In this document: one piece after another, positions 42,711 through 52,158 of the stretch
How positions within the stretch are numbered: position 1 is the first letter of the stretch
Layout: each line of letters begins with the position of its first letter
Source of the DNA: Dryocola sp051307055
Lineage (GTDB): Bacteria; Pseudomonadota; Gammaproteobacteria; Enterobacterales; Enterobacteriaceae
Assembly: GCF_051307055.1 (NCBI RefSeq)
Contig: NZ_CP149994.1
Location: 2,480,001-2,544,000 of the forward strand
Length of the DNA stretch: 64,000 bases
Direction of reading: 5' to 3'
The notes under the pieces: generated by a model
What the model was told of the DNA's origin: nothing
The model's database searches: none
Seen by the model: the letters and a program-made list of their open reading frames with translations, nothing else
Made by a program: the position numbers and the translations under genes

Positions 42711-42733
42711 GGATGTGTGATATTATAACATCC
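42711..42733. promoter_or_regulatory. Zur box of the znuA/znuCB divergent promoters
   Basis: A 23-bp near-palindrome, GGATGTGTGATATTATAACA followed by TCC. It matches the AT-rich Zur operator at the same place in E. coli and covers both divergent promoters. Confidence 0.9.
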
Positions 42734-42760
42734 GATAACTTCTGCAACCCTGAAATTGTG

Positions 42761-43516
42761 ATGTCAAATTTGGTAACACTGGAAAATATCTCCGTCTCTT
42801 TCGGGCAGCGCCGCGTGCTGTCTGATATATCCCTCGATTTGCAGCCGGGACGCATCCTCACTCTTCTGGGTCCAAACGGCGCCGGAAAATCCACTCTGGT
42901 TCGCGTAGTGCTGGGGCTGGTAGCACCTGACAGCGGGGTAATCAAGCGCGACAGCAGTTTGCGCATCGGTTACGTACCGCAAAAACTGCATCTTGATGCC
43001 ACGCTGCCGCTGACGGTAAATCGCTTTATGCGCCTGCGGCCGGGCGTTAAGAAAAGCGATATTTTACCGGCGCTCAAACGCGTGCAGGCGGCGCATCTTA
43101 TTGACGCGCCCATGCAAAAGCTTTCCGGCGGCGAGAACCAGCGGGTGTTACTGGCGCGAGCGTTGCTCAACCGTCCGCAGCTGCTGGTGCTTGACGAACC
43201 TACTCAGGGCGTTGACGTTAATGGCCAACTGGCGCTGTACAACCTGATTGACCAGCTGCGTCATGAACTCGATTGCGCGGTGCTGATGGTTTCCCACGAC
43301 CTGCATCTGGTGATGGCGAAAACCGACGACGTGCTGTGTCTTAACCATCACATCTGCTGCTCCGGCACGCCGGAAGTGGTCTCCATGCACCCGGAATTTA
43401 TCTCCATGTTCGGCCAGCGCGGCGCGGAACAGCTGGGAATTTATCGCCACAACCATAACCATCGTCACGATCTTACCGGACGCATTATTCTGCGCAGAGG
43501 GAACGGCCAGTCATGA
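42761..43516 (+). CDS. znuC: Zinc ABC transporter, ATPase ZnuC
   Basis: 251 aa from ATG 42761 (MSNLVTLENI). Walker A GPNGAGKST, signature LSGGENQRV, Walker B LLVLDEPTQG, and a His-rich tail (RHNHNHRHD). The longer frame from 42713 begins in the Zur box and is rejected. Overlaps znuB by 4 nt. Confidence 0.97.
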   Translation: MSNLVTLENISVSFGQRRVLSDISLDLQPGRILTLLGPNGAGKSTLVRVVLGLVAPDSGVIKRDSSLRIGYVPQKLHLDATLPLTVNRFMRLRPGVKKSDILPALKRVQAAHLIDAPMQKLSGGENQRVLLARALLNRPQLLVLDEPTQGVDVNGQLALYNLIDQLRHELDCAVLMVSHDLHLVMAKTDDVLCLNHHICCSGTPEVVSMHPEFISMFGQRGAEQLGIYRHNHNHRHDLTGRIILRRGNGQS

Positions 43517-44298
43517 TTGAATTGTTGTTGCCCGGCTGGCTTGCCGGGATATTGCTTGCCTGCGCGGCGGGGCCGTTAGGTTCGTTCGTCGTCTGGCGTC
43601 GGATGTCCTATTTTGGCGATACGCTCTCCCACGCGTCCTTACTGGGCGTAGCGTTCGGCCTGCTGCTGAACGTCAATCCATTTTATGCGGTGATAGCCGT
43701 CACGCTGATGCTGGCGCTGGGTCTGGTCTGGCTGGAAAAACGCCCTCACCTGGCGATTGATACGCTGCTGGGCATCATGGCGCACAGCGCGCTGTCGTTA
43801 GGTCTGGTGGTGGTCAGTTTAATGTCCAACGTGCGCGTCGATTTGATGGCGTATCTGTTTGGCGATCTGCTCTCCGTGACTATGCCGGATCTTATTTCTA
43901 TCGGCCTTGGCGTTGCTGTAGTGGTTGGCGTGCTGTTATGGCAGTGGCGTAATTTACTGTCGATGACCATCAGCCCTGATTTAGCGCACGTCGACGGCGT
44001 AAACCTGCAGCGTGTAAAAATGCTGCTGATGCTGGTGACCGCCCTGACCATTGGCGTCGCCATGAAGTTTGTCGGCGCGCTGATTATCACCTCCCTGCTG
44101 ATTATTCCGGCGGCAACCGCGAGACGCTTTGCCCGTACGCCGGAACAAATGGCTGGCGTTGCGGTAATCGTTGGGATGCTGGCGGTAACGGGCGGGCTGA
44201 CCTTCTCGGCGTTTTACGATACGCCGGCCGGGCCTTCGGTGGTGCTATGCGCGGCGGTGCTGTTTATTCTCAGCATGACGAAGAAACAGGCTGCGTAA
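43513..44298 (+). CDS. znuB: Zinc ABC transporter, permease ZnuB
   Basis: 261 aa, ABC-3 family, about eight helices. The words SYFGDTLSHASLLGVAFG near residues 31-48 and DLLSVTMPDL are typical. It starts in the ATGA overlap with znuC. Followed by a possible terminator (CCCGG...CCGGG near 44313-44339); the remaining 200 bp before ruvB hold small inverted repeats only. Confidence 0.96.
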   Translation: MIELLLPGWLAGILLACAAGPLGSFVVWRRMSYFGDTLSHASLLGVAFGLLLNVNPFYAVIAVTLMLALGLVWLEKRPHLAIDTLLGIMAHSALSLGLVVVSLMSNVRVDLMAYLFGDLLSVTMPDLISIGLGVAVVVGVLLWQWRNLLSMTISPDLAHVDGVNLQRVKMLLMLVTALTIGVAMKFVGALIITSLLIIPAATARRFARTPEQMAGVAVIVGMLAVTGGLTFSAFYDTPAGPSVVLCAAVLFILSMTKKQAA

Positions 44299-44543
44299 GT
44301 AAGGAAGTAGTACCCGGGCTGCTTACCGTAGTCCGGGTTATAAATCTATCTGGCGAGTCGTATAGGCTTCTCAAAGCGGCCGCAACCGAATCTCCCTGCG
44401 TCATCATCAGAATCATTGGTTCTATTGATGAAATTCCACAGGCTGGAACCCGTCCCGCAAAAATAAGTTCAGCGTTATTTTAACTGCCCTTCATTCGCCC
44501 AGGCCGGGCTCAAGAGCAGTTAATCTGCTTCGCGTTGAATTAA

Positions 44544-45554
44544 TTAAGGCATTGCCGGTGGTACAATGCCGAAGTGCGTCCACGCCCTCGGCGTCGCCAT
44601 ACGCCCGCGCGGCGTGCGCTGCAGGAAGCCCTGCTGGATCAGGAAGGGCTCAAGCACGTCTTCGATAGTTTCACGCTCTTCGCCGATAGCTGCCGCCAGG
44701 TTGTCCAGCCCGACCGGGCCGCCGAGAAACTTATCAATCACCGCCAGCAGCAGCTTACGGTCCATATAATCGAAGCCTTCCGTATCCACGTTGAGCATGT
44801 CCAGCGCCTGCGACGCGATGTCCGCGCTGATGGAGCCGTCATGGCGTACTTCGGCAAAATCTCGTACGCGCCGCAGCAGGCGGTTAGCGATACGCGGCGT
44901 ACCGCGCGCGCGTTTTGCCACCTCAAACGCGCCCTCTTCGCTCATCTCAAGCCCCAGCACGGCTGCGCTACGCCCGACGATGTGCTGTAAATCCGCCACC
45001 TGATAAAACTCCAGGCGCTGCACGATGCCGAAACGGTCACGCAATGGCGACGTTAAGGATCCCGCGCGCGTGGTGGCGCCAATCAGGGTGAACGGAGGCA
45101 GATCGATTTTGATTGAGCGGGCCGCCGGGCCTTCGCCAATCATAATATCCAGCTGGTAGTCTTCCATTGCCGGATAGAGCACTTCTTCAACCACCGGCGA
45201 GAGACGGTGAATTTCATCGATAAAAAGCACGTCGTGCGGTTCGAGGTTGGTCAGCATGGCCGCCAGATCCCCGGCCTTCTCAAGCACCGGGCCGGAGGTG
45301 GTGCGCAGATTCACGCCCATCTCGTTGGCGACGATATTCGCCAGGGTGGTTTTACCAAGCCCCGGCGGGCCGAAAATTAACAGATGATCGAGCGCATCCC
45401 CGCGCAGCTTTGCCGCCTGAATGAAAATTTCCATCTGCGAGCTGACCTGCGGCTGGCCGACATAATCCGCCAGAAAACGCGGGCGGATGGCACGGTCAAT
45501 CAGTTCATCCGGAGTGATAGTGTCTGGCGATACCAGACGGTCTGCTTCAATCAT
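44544..45554 (-). CDS. ruvB: Holliday junction helicase ATPase RuvB
   Basis: 336 aa. AAA+ ATPase with Walker A GPPGLGKTT, Walker B DVLFIDEIHRL, sensor GATTRAGSL and a C-terminal winged helix. It drives branch migration as hexamer rings on RuvA. GAGG precedes ATG 45554; 8 bp after ruvA. Confidence 0.97.
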   Translation of the reverse strand: MIEADRLVSPDTITPDELIDRAIRPRFLADYVGQPQVSSQMEIFIQAAKLRGDALDHLLIFGPPGLGKTTLANIVANEMGVNLRTTSGPVLEKAGDLAAMLTNLEPHDVLFIDEIHRLSPVVEEVLYPAMEDYQLDIMIGEGPAARSIKIDLPPFTLIGATTRAGSLTSPLRDRFGIVQRLEFYQVADLQHIVGRSAAVLGLEMSEEGAFEVAKRARGTPRIANRLLRRVRDFAEVRHDGSISADIASQALDMLNVDTEGFDYMDRKLLLAVIDKFLGGPVGLDNLAAAIGEERETIEDVLEPFLIQQGFLQRTPRGRMATPRAWTHFGIVPPAMP

Positions 45555-45562
45555 CCTTTACC

Positions 45563-46174
45563 TCAAAGTGCGGCGCGGAGGGCTTCGCGGATCAGGGTTT
45601 CGCAATCGGCACCGCTGCGGCCCACTTTACTCACCATACGGCTGGCTTCCTGTGGTTTATAGCCCAGCGAAACCAGCGCGGCAACTGCTTCCTGCTCTGC
45701 ATCGTCCACGGCGCCGCTATCCGGCGAGGCCAGCACCAGGTCTGCCGCAGGCGTAAAGAGATCGCCATGCATGCCCTTGAAGCGGTCTTTCATCTCCACG
45801 ATTAAACGCTCGGCGGTCTTCTTGCCCACGCCCGGGAGCTTCACCAGCGAGCCGATCTCTTCGCGCTCAACGGCATTCACAAACTGCTGCGCGGACATGC
45901 CGGAAAGGATAGCCAGCGCCAGCTTCGGGCCAACGCCGTTCACCTTGATAAGCTCGCGGAACAGGGTGCGTTCCTGCTTATTATTGAAGCCGTACAGCAG
46001 CTGGGCGTCTTCACGCACCACGAACTGGGTAAACACTACCGCTTCTTTGCCGGTTTCCGGCAGCTCGTAGAAACAGGTCATCGGCATATGGACTTCATAT
46101 CCTACGCCGCCCACCTCCATTAATACCAGCGGCGGCTGTTTTTCCAGGATAATGCCTCTGAGTCGACCAATCAC
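45563..46174 (-). CDS. ruvA: Holliday junction DNA helicase subunit RuvA
   Basis: 203 aa from GTG 46174, AGGAG upstream. N-terminal OB fold (MIGRLRGII), middle helix-hairpin-helix pair (KVNGVGPKLALAIL, KLPGVGKKTAERL) and a C-terminal domain that binds RuvB. Tetramers clamp the Holliday junction. SOS box about 60 bp upstream. Confidence 0.97.
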   Translation of the reverse strand: MIGRLRGIILEKQPPLVLMEVGGVGYEVHMPMTCFYELPETGKEAVVFTQFVVREDAQLLYGFNNKQERTLFRELIKVNGVGPKLALAILSGMSAQQFVNAVEREEIGSLVKLPGVGKKTAERLIVEMKDRFKGMHGDLFTPAADLVLASPDSGAVDDAEQEAVAALVSLGYKPQEASRMVSKVGRSGADCETLIREALRAAL

Positions 46175-46230
46175 GTTGTGCTCCTGCGTTTAGCGGTTGT
46201 GCAAAAAAATCATGCGTATCATATAAAAAA

Positions 46231-46250
46231 GGCTGGATACATATCCAGCC
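46231..46250. promoter_or_regulatory. LexA box of ruvAB
   Basis: CTGGATACATATCCAG (46233-46248), CTG-N10-CAG, in an AAGGCTGGAT...ATCCAGCCTT palindrome. Close to the E. coli ruvAB box (CTGGATATCTATCCAG). The shape also forms a hairpin, but position supports the operator. Confidence 0.82.
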
Positions 46251-46403
46251 TTATATTGATGTAAGGGCAGGCAAAAAATTTCTTTACCTGAAATAACAGG
46301 AAAATCAGCCCGTTGATTTTCAGCAGCTCAACCCGACAGAAGGAGAAAACGCGCTTTTCCTTCTTTGTTATCAAATTAAGGTCGGCTGCGTTTCCAGCCC
46401 TGG

Positions 46404-46925
46404 TTATTTTAAGCGTCCCCGCGCCAGATTGAGTCTTGATTCGCTCATCTGCATCGAGTTTTGCGTGACGTGGCAGTGCGTGATGGCAATCGCCAGCGCA
46501 TCCGCCGCATCGGCCTGCGGGTTGGCTGAGAGCTTCAGCAAGGTGCGCACCATGTGCTGCACCTGGCTTTTCTCCGCGCTGCCGATACCGACCACCGTCT
46601 GTTTAACCTGACGGGCGGCGTATTCAAACACCGGCAGCTCGTGGTTAACCGCGGCAACAATCGCCGCACCTCGCGCCTGGCCAAGCTTAAGCGCGGAATC
46701 GGCATTCTTCGCCATAAACACGGATTCGATGGCGAAATAATCCGGATGAAACTGGGTAATGATTTCGCTCACCCCCGCGTAGATGAGCTTCAGACGCGAG
46801 GGCAAGTCGGTCACCTGCGTACGGATGCAGCCGCTACCGAGATAGCTTAGCTGACGCCCCGTCTGGCGGATGACGCCATAACCTGTGACACGCGATCCCG
46901 GGTCGATACCGAGAATAATCGCCAT
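46404..46925 (-). CDS. ruvC: Holliday junction resolvase RuvC
   Basis: 173 aa. RNase H fold with acidic residues in ILGIDPGS, FAIESVF and QADAADALAIAITH. It nicks Holliday junctions symmetrically. Start codon overlaps the yebC stop (TAATG). yebB, which lies between ruvA and ruvC in E. coli, is absent; the 229-bp gap holds the LexA box and ruvA promoter. Confidence 0.97.
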   Translation of the reverse strand: MAIILGIDPGSRVTGYGVIRQTGRQLSYLGSGCIRTQVTDLPSRLKLIYAGVSEIITQFHPDYFAIESVFMAKNADSALKLGQARGAAIVAAVNHELPVFEYAARQVKQTVVGIGSAEKSQVQHMVRTLLKLSANPQADAADALAIAITHCHVTQNSMQMSESRLNLARGRLK

Positions 46926-47668
46926 TACAGGGTTGCCGCCACCTCGTCGGAGATCTCACCGTTGTGATAAACCTCCTGCACGTCGTCGCAGTCTTCCAGC
47001 ATATCGATAAGGCGCATCAGTTTTGGCGCGGTTTCCGCATCCATATCCGCTTTGGTGGAAGGGATCATGGAGATTTCCGCTTCATCCGCTTTCAGACCGG
47101 CAGCTTCCAGCGCATCGCGCACGGCGCCCATCTCTTCCCAGGCGGTGAAGACGTCGATGGCGCCGTCGTCATAGGCCACAACGTCGTCCGCGCCTGCTTC
47201 CAGAGCGGCTTCCATCACGGTGTCTTCATCCTTGCCCGGCGCATAGGAGATCACGCCTTTTTTGGTGAACAGGTAGGCTACGGAGCCGTCGGTTCCCAGG
47301 TTGCCGCCGCATTTATTGAACGCGTGACGCACTTCCGCCACGGTGCGGTTACGGTTGTCGCTCAGGCATTCAACCATAACGGCTGAACCACCAGGGCCGT
47401 AACCTTCATAAATGATGGTTTCCATGTTGGCGTCTTCGTCGCCACCCACGCCGCGCGCAATCGCACGGTTTAAGGTGTCGCGCGTCATGTTGTTGGATAA
47501 CGCTTTATCGATGGCCGCGCGCAGACGCGGGTTGGAGCCTGCATCGCCGCCGCCCAGACGGGCCGCCGTAACCAGCTCACGGATAATTTTGGTGAAAATT
47601 TTACCGCGCTTGGCATCCTGTGCCGCTTTGCGGTGTTTCGTGTTGGCCCACTTACTATGACCTGCCAT
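46925..47668 (-). CDS. yebC: YebC/TACO1-family protein
   Basis: 247 codons including stop, from ATG 47668 (MAGHSKWANTKHRK), GGAG upstream. Family words GHSKWANTKHRKAAQDAKRG, YEGYGPGG and RNRTVAEVRHAF. Described as a transcription regulator and, more recently, as a translation factor for proline-rich stretches. Middle of the nudB-yebC-ruvC run. Confidence 0.95.
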   Translation of the reverse strand: MAGHSKWANTKHRKAAQDAKRGKIFTKIIRELVTAARLGGGDAGSNPRLRAAIDKALSNNMTRDTLNRAIARGVGGDEDANMETIIYEGYGPGGSAVMVECLSDNRNRTVAEVRHAFNKCGGNLGTDGSVAYLFTKKGVISYAPGKDEDTVMEAALEAGADDVVAYDDGAIDVFTAWEEMGAVRDALEAAGLKADEAEISMIPSTKADMDAETAPKLMRLIDMLEDCDDVQEVYHNGEISDEVAATL

Positions 47669-47691
47669 AACAATCTCCAAAAGCGCCTTTT

Positions 47692-48135
47692 TCAGGCGGC
47701 ATCAATTACAAACTCTTCAATCGCCTGCCGGTTGCTCCATGATTTGGTCATGGCCGCCGCCGCTTTGGCGTCGACCCATTTCCAGGCCAGATGCTCCGTA
47801 ATGGTAATCTGGCGCTCATGTGGCAGCGCAAGGCAGAACCAGGATTCTGTATTACGCATGATTCCCGGCGCGTAGCGATGACGCAAATGTGCAAAAATCT
47901 CAAACTCAACACAGCGCTGACAGTCGACTAAGGCCAGCTGCTCGTAAGCGGCATCGATAGCGACCTCTTCCTTTACTTCGCGAAGTGCAGCTTGCAGCGC
48001 GCTTTCACCCTCTTCCACGCTGCCGGTAACCGACTGCCAGAAATCCGGATCGTCGCGCCGCTGTAACATCAGCACCCGCCCGGTATCCTGCGCGAAAATG
48101 ACCACCAGTACCGAGACGGGACGCTTAAAGGCCAT
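47692..48135 (-). CDS. nudB: Dihydroneopterin triphosphate pyrophosphatase NudB
   Basis: 147 aa. Nudix box G-SVEE-GE..A..REVKEE (about residues 37-59). It removes pyrophosphate from dihydroneopterin triphosphate in folate synthesis. Starts 1 bp after the aspS stop, so translation is probably coupled. Confidence 0.95.
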   Translation of the reverse strand: MAFKRPVSVLVVIFAQDTGRVLMLQRRDDPDFWQSVTGSVEEGESALQAALREVKEEVAIDAAYEQLALVDCQRCVEFEIFAHLRHRYAPGIMRNTESWFCLALPHERQITITEHLAWKWVDAKAAAAMTKSWSNRQAIEEFVIDAA

Positions 48136-48136
48136 C

Positions 48137-49909
48137 TTATTCTTTCTCAGCCTTTTTAATGACCGCCACGCCCAGCTCGGCCAGCGCCTGCGGGTTAGCG
48201 AAGCTTGGCGCTTCGGTCATCAGACAGGCCGCGGCGGTGGTTTTCGGGAAGGCGATAACGTCGCGGATGTTGTCGGTGCCGGTCAGCAGCATGGTCAGGC
48301 GATCCAGGCCAAACGCCAGGCCCGCGTGCGGCGGCGTGCCGTATTTCAGGGCGTCTAACAGGAAGCCAAACTTCTCGCGCTGATCTTCTTCGTTGATGCC
48401 CAGAATGCCGAATACGGTCTGCTGCATCTGGCCGTTGTGGATACGGACGGAACCGCCGCCCACCTCATAACCGTTGATAACCATATCGTAGGCGTTAGCC
48501 ACGGCCGCTTCCGGGTCGGCAGCCAGCTGCTCAGGCGTCATATCTTTCGGCGCGGTGAACGGGTGGTGCATCGCGGTCAGGCCGCCTTCGCCGTCATCTT
48601 CGAACATGGGGAAATCGATAACCCACAGCGGCGCCCAGGCGCTTTCGTTGGTAATCTTCAGATCCTTACCGATTTTCAGACGCAGCGCGCCGAGCGCGTC
48701 GGCAACGACTTTCTTGCTGTCGGCGCCAAAGAAGATCATGTCGCCATCCTGCGCGCCGGTGCGGGCCAGAATTTCTTCCACGATTTCGGCATTCAGGAAC
48801 TTGGCTACCGGGCTGGTGATGCCTTCGGGGCCTTTCGCGCGCTCGTTGACCTTGATATAGGCCAGCCCTTTCGCGCCGTAAATCTCAATGAACTTGCCGT
48901 AATCGTCAATCTGTTTACGGCTGATCTGCGCACCACCTGGCACACGCAGCGCGGCTACGCGACCTTTGGCGGCGTTCGCAGGCCCGGAGAAGACTTTGAA
49001 CTCAACGTCTTTCACCAGATCGGCAACGTCCACCAGCTCCATCGGGTTACGCAGGTCCGGCTTATCGGAACCGTAGCGGCGCTCGGCTTCTGCAAACGTC
49101 ATCACCGGGAAATCGCCCAGGTCGACGTTTTGCACGTCCAGCCACAGTTTGCGCACCAGTTCTTCCATCACTTCACGCACCTGCGGCGCGGTCATGAAGG
49201 AAGTTTCCACGTCGATCTGGGTAAATTCAGGCTGACGGTCAGCGCGCAGGTCTTCGTCGCGGAAGCATTTAACGATCTGATAGTAGCGGTCAAAGCCGGA
49301 CATCATCAGCAGCTGTTTGAACAGCTGAGGAGACTGCGGCAGCGCGTAAAATTTGCCTTTATGCACGCGCGAAGGCACCAGGTAGTCACGCGCGCCTTCC
49401 GGCGTGGCTTTAGTCAGCATCGGGGTTTCGATATCAAGGAAACCATGGTCGTCCATAAAGCGACGCACGAAGCTGGTGATTCTGGCGCGAGTCTTCAGAC
49501 GGTTCGCCATTTCCGGGCGACGCAAATCCAGATAGCGGAATTTCAGGCGCGCTTCTTCGGTGTTGACGTGATTTGAGTCGAGCGGCAGCGATTCAGAACG
49601 GTTGATGATGGTCAAATCGGTCGCGAAGACTTCTACCGCACCGGTTGCCATATCTTTGTTGATGTTTTTCTCATCGCGCGGACGCACGGTGCCGGTGATT
49701 TGTATGCAGAACTCATTACGCAGTTCAGAGGCAAGCTGGAACGCGTCCTGACGGTCCGGGTCGAAAAACACCTGCACGATGCCTTCGCGATCGCGCATAT
49801 CAATAAAGATAAGGCTACCGAGGTCACGACGACGGTTGACCCAACCACACAGCGTTACTTGTTGTCCCACATGGGATTGATTGAGCTGCCCGCAATATAC
49901 TGTACGCAT
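48137..49909 (-). CDS. aspS: Aspartyl-tRNA synthetase
   Basis: 590 aa, class IIb, bacterial type. N-terminal OB fold for the anticodon (GWVNRRRDLGSLIFIDMRDREG), motif 2 FRDEDLRADRQPEFTQ, GAD insertion domain and motif 3 GLAFGLDRL. AAGGGA precedes ATG 49909. Heads an aspS-nudB-yebC-ruvC transcript. Confidence 0.98.
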   Translation of the reverse strand: MRTVYCGQLNQSHVGQQVTLCGWVNRRRDLGSLIFIDMRDREGIVQVFFDPDRQDAFQLASELRNEFCIQITGTVRPRDEKNINKDMATGAVEVFATDLTIINRSESLPLDSNHVNTEEARLKFRYLDLRRPEMANRLKTRARITSFVRRFMDDHGFLDIETPMLTKATPEGARDYLVPSRVHKGKFYALPQSPQLFKQLLMMSGFDRYYQIVKCFRDEDLRADRQPEFTQIDVETSFMTAPQVREVMEELVRKLWLDVQNVDLGDFPVMTFAEAERRYGSDKPDLRNPMELVDVADLVKDVEFKVFSGPANAAKGRVAALRVPGGAQISRKQIDDYGKFIEIYGAKGLAYIKVNERAKGPEGITSPVAKFLNAEIVEEILARTGAQDGDMIFFGADSKKVVADALGALRLKIGKDLKITNESAWAPLWVIDFPMFEDDGEGGLTAMHHPFTAPKDMTPEQLAADPEAAVANAYDMVINGYEVGGGSVRIHNGQMQQTVFGILGINEEDQREKFGFLLDALKYGTPPHAGLAFGLDRLTMLLTGTDNIRDVIAFPKTTAAACLMTEAPSFANPQALAELGVAVIKKAEKE

Positions 49910-50179
49910 GAGATATCCCTTAAATTAGCCGTGCGCTGTTTGTTACCCGCTATCAGGCAACAGGTTGGCCGCTATTTTTTGTCTGTCATACTGGATGAAA
50001 AAAGGGGGCTATTATACTGGAAATAATGCCCGGCGATAAGCCCGATACGACTGACCGGCGCGTTTCAAAGCGCCTTGTTTCGTCAAAACTCACAAAAATT
50101 AACAAAAATAGTAAAATGTGCAGCCCGGGTTCCATCGTAAGGTATTCACCGCCAACTAATTTTGCCCCGGAGTCACCCT

Positions 50180-50746
50180 ATGTCTGAATTTAATCCATCC
50201 CGTACCGCGCTGGTAGTTATCGATTTGCAGGAAGGCATTCTGCCGTTTGCCGGCGGCCCGCATACCGCCGAGGATGTTGTAGCCCGCGCCGCTAAGCTTG
50301 CAGAAAAATTCCGCGCCAGCGGCTCGCCGGTAGTGATGGTCCGCGTAGGCTGGTCAAAAGACTTTGCCGAAGCGCTCAAGCAGCCAGTAGACATGCAGCT
50401 GCCCGCCCGCGCCCTGCCGGATAACTGGTGGCAATATCCCGCCGAGCTTGGCAAGCGCGATAGCGACATTGAAGTCACTAAACGCCAGTGGGGCGCGTTT
50501 TACGGTACCGACCTGGAGCTACAGCTTCGCCGTCGCGGTATCGATACCATTGTACTGTGCGGTATCTCAACTAATATTGGTGTTGAATCTACCGCTCGCA
50601 ACGCGTGGGAGCTGGGGTTCAATCTGGTGATTGTCGAAGACGCCTGCAGCGCGGCCAGCAGGGAGCAACACCAGAGCAGCATGACGCATATCTTCCCGCG
50701 TATTGCCCGCGTGCGCAGCACTGAGGAGATTATCTGCGCGCTATGA
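50180..50746 (+). CDS. yecD: Isochorismatase-family hydrolase YecD
   Basis: 188 aa from ATG 50180, GGAG upstream; the open frame back to 50162 begins with TTG. Cysteine-hydrolase triad positions fit VVIDLQEG, TKRQWGAFYGT and VLCGISTNIGVEST. Function unknown. The final ATGA overlaps yecE by 4 nt. Confidence 0.93.
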   Translation: MSEFNPSRTALVVIDLQEGILPFAGGPHTAEDVVARAAKLAEKFRASGSPVVMVRVGWSKDFAEALKQPVDMQLPARALPDNWWQYPAELGKRDSDIEVTKRQWGAFYGTDLELQLRRRGIDTIVLCGISTNIGVESTARNAWELGFNLVIVEDACSAASREQHQSSMTHIFPRIARVRSTEEIICAL

Positions 50747-51561
50747 TCTACATCGGCCTTCCGCAATGGTCGCATCCTAAATGGACGCGTCTGGGCATCA
50801 CTTCTCTTGAAGATTACGCTCGCCACTTTAACTGTGTGGAAGGCAATACCACGCTGTACGCCGTTCCCCGGGCAGAAACGGTGCTTAGCTGGCGCGAGCA
50901 GACCAGCGATGATTTTCGTTTCTGCTTTAAGTTTCCGGCGACGATTTCGCACAATGCCGCGCTGCGCCAGTGCGGCGATCTCACCGCTGATTTTCTGGCG
51001 CGCATGTCCCCGCTCGCCAGCCGCATCGGGCAGTACTGGCTGCAGCTTCCCGCCGCGTTCGGGCCAGAAAGTTTGCCTGCGCTGTGGAGTTTTCTCGACG
51101 CCTTGCCAAAGGATTTCACCTACGGCGTTGAAGTGCGCCATCCCTCCTTTTTCGATAAAGGTCCCGATGAACAGGCGCTCAACCGCGGCCTGCATGAACG
51201 CGGCGTGAATCGCGTTATCCTCGACAGCCGGCCGGTACACAGCGCAAAGCCCGACAGCGAAGTTGTCCGCGAAGCGCAGCGTAAAAAACCTAAACTGCCC
51301 GTGCACGCCCTGGTGACGGCCAGCGATCCGCTGGTTCGTTTTATCGGCAGCAACGATATGGAGCAAAATCAGGCTCTCTTTGACGTGTGGCTTAAAACGC
51401 TGCCGAAGTGGAGAGAAAAAGCCACGCCCTGGCTTTTTTTACACACCCCCGATATTGGCCAGGCGCCCGAACTTGTCCATACGCTCTGGCCCCGTCTGCA
51501 GCAGGCCCTCCCCGAGCTGGGCCGCGAACCGGCTATTCCGCAGCAGAACTCTCTCTTTTAG
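50743..51561 (+). CDS. yecE: DUF72 TIM-barrel protein YecE
   Basis: 272 aa. DUF72 family: IGLPQWSHPKW at the N-terminus, NCVEGNTTLYAVP, FCFKFPATISH and YGVEVRHPSFF. Function unknown; the fold is a TIM barrel in solved relatives. Translationally coupled to yecD. Confidence 0.93.
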   Translation: MIYIGLPQWSHPKWTRLGITSLEDYARHFNCVEGNTTLYAVPRAETVLSWREQTSDDFRFCFKFPATISHNAALRQCGDLTADFLARMSPLASRIGQYWLQLPAAFGPESLPALWSFLDALPKDFTYGVEVRHPSFFDKGPDEQALNRGLHERGVNRVILDSRPVHSAKPDSEVVREAQRKKPKLPVHALVTASDPLVRFIGSNDMEQNQALFDVWLKTLPKWREKATPWLFLHTPDIGQAPELVHTLWPRLQQALPELGREPAIPQQNSLF

Positions 51562-51633
51562 GAGTAGCGACAGCCCGCCGTCCGCACTGCTATCATAGAG
51601 GCCGTGCTGTAACTGTCCCGATAGGATGTGAGT

Positions 51634-52029
51634 ATGGTAAGCGCGCTCTACGCTGTGCTGGGTGCAATGCTGTTGATTAAGTTTTCTTTCGATGTTGTTC
51701 GTATGCGTCTGCAATACCGCGTCTCTTATGGCGACGGTGGCTTTACCGAACTCCAGAGCGCTATCCGTATTCACGGCAATGCGGTGGAGTATATTCCCGT
51801 CGCCCTGCTGCTGTTATTGCTGATGGAGATGAACGGAGCGGAAACCTGGATGGTGCACGTCTGCGGCATTCTGCTGATCCTCGGCCGCCTGATGCATTAC
51901 TACGGTTTCCATCACCGACTGATCCGCTGGCGCCGCTCCGGCATGAGCGCCACCTGGTGTTCTCTGTTGCTAATGGTGCTGGCTAACCTTTGGTATATGC
52001 CGTGGGAGTTGGTTTTCTCGCTGCATTAA
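51634..52029 (+). CDS. yecN: MAPEG-family membrane protein YecN
   Basis: 131 aa from ATG 51634 (MVSALYAV), the E. coli length. Four membrane helices and the MAPEG signature AIRIHGNAVEYIPV plus GRLMHYYGF. Glutathione transferase-like family; substrate unknown. Confidence 0.93.
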   Translation: MVSALYAVLGAMLLIKFSFDVVRMRLQYRVSYGDGGFTELQSAIRIHGNAVEYIPVALLLLLLMEMNGAETWMVHVCGILLILGRLMHYYGFHHRLIRWRRSGMSATWCSLLLMVLANLWYMPWELVFSLH

Positions 52030-52056
52030 CGCAAAATACGCCCCCTGAGATGCTGG

Positions 52057-52090
52057 CAAAGCAGGAAAAACCACGTTTTTTCCCGCTTTG
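52057..52090. other. Long imperfect hairpin between yecN and cmoA
   Basis: CAAAGC-A-GGAAAAA pairs with TTTTTCC-C-GCTTTG around a short loop, one mismatch. No T-run follows on either strand, so it is not a standard terminator although it comes 28 bp past the yecN stop. Confidence 0.6.
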
Positions 52091-52158
52091 TGACTGTCTG
52101 TCCAAAATCAATCAATTGATTTTCCTTATTATTTTCTGGTTTGCACGGATTTAACGTT

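Noticed and set aside
44247..44483. 78-codon frame after znuB
   Set aside because: It starts inside znuB in another frame and runs through a non-coding gap with hairpins; no ribosome site or family.
46221..46255. ruvA-upstream palindrome as a terminator
   Set aside because: It looks like a hairpin but matches the E. coli ruvAB LexA box in sequence and position, so it is called as an operator.
48437..49576. 379-codon open frame antisense to aspS
   Set aside because: Shadow of aspS; His- and Phe-rich translation with no recognisable domain.
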